This document shows, piece after piece, positions 6,888 through 8,078 of a stretch of DNA of 8,078 nt (positions are counted from its first letter, which is position 1; each line of letters starts with the position of its first letter). A model generated the notes under the pieces. The model was not told the origin of the DNA. It was given only the letters and a program-made list of their open reading frames with translations, and searched no databases. The translations under genes and the position numbers were made by a program. The DNA is taken from the NCBI GenBank assembly GCA_023387715.1, contig JAEWHQ010000334.1, positions 1-8,078 on the forward strand. The letters run 5' to 3'. The stretch comes from Pseudomonadota bacterium (GTDB lineage: Bacteria > Pseudomonadota > Alphaproteobacteria > Rhizobiales > Rhizobiaceae).

Positions 6888-6902
6888 GCCTTTGACAAAG
6901 TT
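6888..6902. promoter_or_regulatory. Predicted ScfR/RamB-type operator, site 2
   Basis: GCCTTTGACAAAGTT contains the perfect dyad CTTTG-A-CAAAG (6890-6900) and shares CTTTGACARAGTT with site 1, 108 bases away. It ends 22 bases before the aceA ATG and ten before its ribosome site. Binding here would most simply block aceA transcription or early elongation. The spacing of 108 bases (about ten helical turns) would let both sites face the same side of the DNA. Confidence 0.6.
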
Positions 6903-6924
6903 CATTCGTGTGAGGAGACAAGAA

Positions 6925-8078
6925 ATGACTGATTTTTACAACCTGATCCCATCCGCTCCAAAGGGTCGTTTTGACGGCATCAAACGTGCGCATAGCGCCG
7001 AAGACGTCAAGCGCCTGCGCGGTTCTGTAGAAATCAAATATTCGCTGGCGGAAAACGGTGCCAACCGTCTTTGGAAACTCATTCACGAAGAAAACTTTGT
7101 TAACGCACTGGGCGCACTTTCCGGCAATCAGGCCATGCAGATGGTTCGTGCAGGTTTGCAGGCAATTTACCTCTCCGGCTGGCAGGTTGCTGCCGATGCC
7201 AACACGGCTTCTGCCATGTATCCGGATCAGTCACTTTATCCGGCCAATGCAGCACCGGAACTGGCCAAGCGCATCAACAAAACCTTGCAGCGCGCCGATC
7301 AGATTGAAACTGCAGAAGGCAAAGGTCTTTCTGTTGACACATGGTTTGCGCCGATTGTCGCCGATGCAGAAGCCGGTTTTGGTGGCCCGCTCAATGCGTT
7401 TGAAATCATGAAAGCCTTTATTGAGGCAGGCGCTGCCGGTGTGCACTTTGAAGACCAGCTGGCATCGGAGAAAAAATGCGGCCATTTGGGCGGCAAGGTT
7501 CTTATTCCAACCGCCGCCCATATCCGCAACCTCAATGCGGCACGTCTTGCAGCCGATGTGATGGGCACACCAACTCTGGTGATTGCACGTACCGACGCGG
7601 AAGCTGCCAAGCTTTTGACCTCGGATATTGACGAACGCGACCAGCCATTTGTCGATTATGACAAGGGCCGCACCGTGGAAGGTTTCTATCATGTCAAAAA
7701 TGGTCTGGAGCCATGTATTGCCCGCGCTGTCGCTTATGCTCCGCATTGCGATCTGATCTGGTGCGAAACATCAAAGCCTGATCTGGAGCAGGCACGCAAA
7801 TTTGCTGAAGGTGTTCATAAGGCGCATCCAGGCAAGCTTTTAGCCTATAACTGCTCACCATCCTTCAACTGGAAAGCCAATCTGGACGATGCGACAATCG
7901 CTAAATTCCAGCGTGAACTGGGTGCGATGGGTTATAAATTCCAGTTCATCACGCTCGCCGGTTTCCACCAGCTCAATTACGGCATGTTTGAACTGGCCAA
8001 AGGCTACAAAGAGCGCCAGATGGCCGCTTACTCCGAATTGCAGGAAGCTGAATTTGCAGCCGAAGCACGCGGTTACAC
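6925..8078 (+). CDS. aceA: Isocitrate lyase AceA (3' end outside window)
   Basis: The gene is open from ATG 6925 to the right edge: 384 codons, about 45 short of the usual length of about 430. The enzyme splits isocitrate into succinate and glyoxylate, the first step of the glyoxylate shunt, needed for growth on acetate or fatty acids. The class signature KKCGHLGGK is at 183-191, with the catalytic cysteine at C185. Other expected elements are [10 protein letters not shown] (87-96), [10 protein letters not shown] (145-154, metal-binding region), HFEDQ (174-178), ARTDAEAA (221-228), NCSPSFNWK (309-317) and [11 protein letters not shown] (341-351). No active-site change is seen. The start is supported by GAGGAG at 6912-6917, seven bases upstream. 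It is divergent from the ScfR/RamB-type regulator, whose predicted operators lie upstream of the ATG. Confidence 0.97.
   Translation, partial: MTDFYNLIPSAPKGRFDGIKRAHSAEDVKRLRGSVEIKYSLAENGANRLWKLIHEENFVNALGALSGNQAMQMVRAGLQAIYLSGWQVAADANTASAMYPDQSLYPANAAPELAKRINKTLQRADQIETAEGKGLSVDTWFAPIVADAEAGFGGPLNAFEIMKAFIEAGAAGVHFEDQLASEKKCGHLGGKVLIPTAAHIRNLNAARLAADVMGTPTLVIARTDAEAAKLLTSDIDERDQPFVDYDKGRTVEGFYHVKNGLEPCIARAVAYAPHCDLIWCETSKPDLEQARKFAEGVHKAHPGKLLAYNCSPSFNWKANLDDATIAKFQRELGAMGYKFQFITLAGFHQLNYGMFELAKGYKERQMAAYSELQEAEFAAEARGY

Larger units (their letters stand above)
6677..6924. promoter_or_regulatory. Divergent control region between the regulator and aceA
   Basis: This 248-base, AT-rich gap lies between two divergent start codons and must hold both promoters. 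It contains two copies of an AACTTTG-type near-palindrome and a separate block of TTTTTACAA repeats nearer the regulator (listed separately). For the regulator, TTGACT (6779-6774, minus strand) followed after 17 bases by TGTAAA (6756-6751) is a possible but weak promoter. For aceA I find no convincing -35/-10 pair. No small gene is seen. Confidence 0.75.

Noticed and set aside
7231..7746. Minus-strand open frames opposite aceA
   Set aside because: They lie entirely opposite a highly conserved isocitrate lyase coding region and show no ribosome site or known domain.

Overview
The window looks like ordinary chromosomal core sequence from an alphaproteobacterium, most likely a member of the Rhizobiales (Hyphomicrobiales) near the Brucella/Bartonella/Rhizobium group. 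Three things point there: the style of the AsmA-like C-terminus, a PotFGHI transporter that is very close to the family throughout, and a ScfR/RamB-type regulator divergent from an isocitrate lyase of the roughly 430-residue class. Base composition looks close to half G+C by eye, lower than in most free-living rhizobia, but I did not count it. No mobile element, tRNA, rRNA or CRISPR array is visible.

Layout. Positions 1-851 (+) hold the 3' part of an AsmA-family envelope protein gene, cut by the window edge. Nine bases later the end of a convergent minus-strand putrescine/polyamine ABC transporter operon begins. Read in the direction of transcription it is potF (5037-3934, periplasmic binding protein), a strong intrinsic-type hairpin, potG (3766-2609, ATPase), potH (2595-1687, permease) and potI (1682-861, permease). 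Upstream of potF on the same strand is a ScfR/RamB-like XRE-family regulator (6676-5261). Divergent from it is aceA, isocitrate lyase (6925 to the right edge, last ~45 codons missing).

How the genes work together. PotF binds polyamine in the periplasm, PotH and PotI form the channel and PotG drives import. The terminator between potF and potG, and the 167-base gap there, suggest that potF is made in excess of the membrane parts, as is common for binding proteins. The regulator and aceA form a divergent acetate/fatty-acid pair: the regulator is of the acyl-CoA-responsive type that controls the glyoxylate shunt elsewhere. The 248-base gap between them carries two copies of a near-palindrome (consensus AACTTTGACARAGTT) that resembles the published RamB box of Corynebacterium. 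This predicted operator pair is the most informative non-coding signal in the window.

I do not see a previously undescribed system. The points worth a second look are the paired operators, the intra-operon terminator, substitutions in the PotF ligand pocket, and a strong hairpin in the AsmA coding sequence placed where the convergent pot transcript would need to end.
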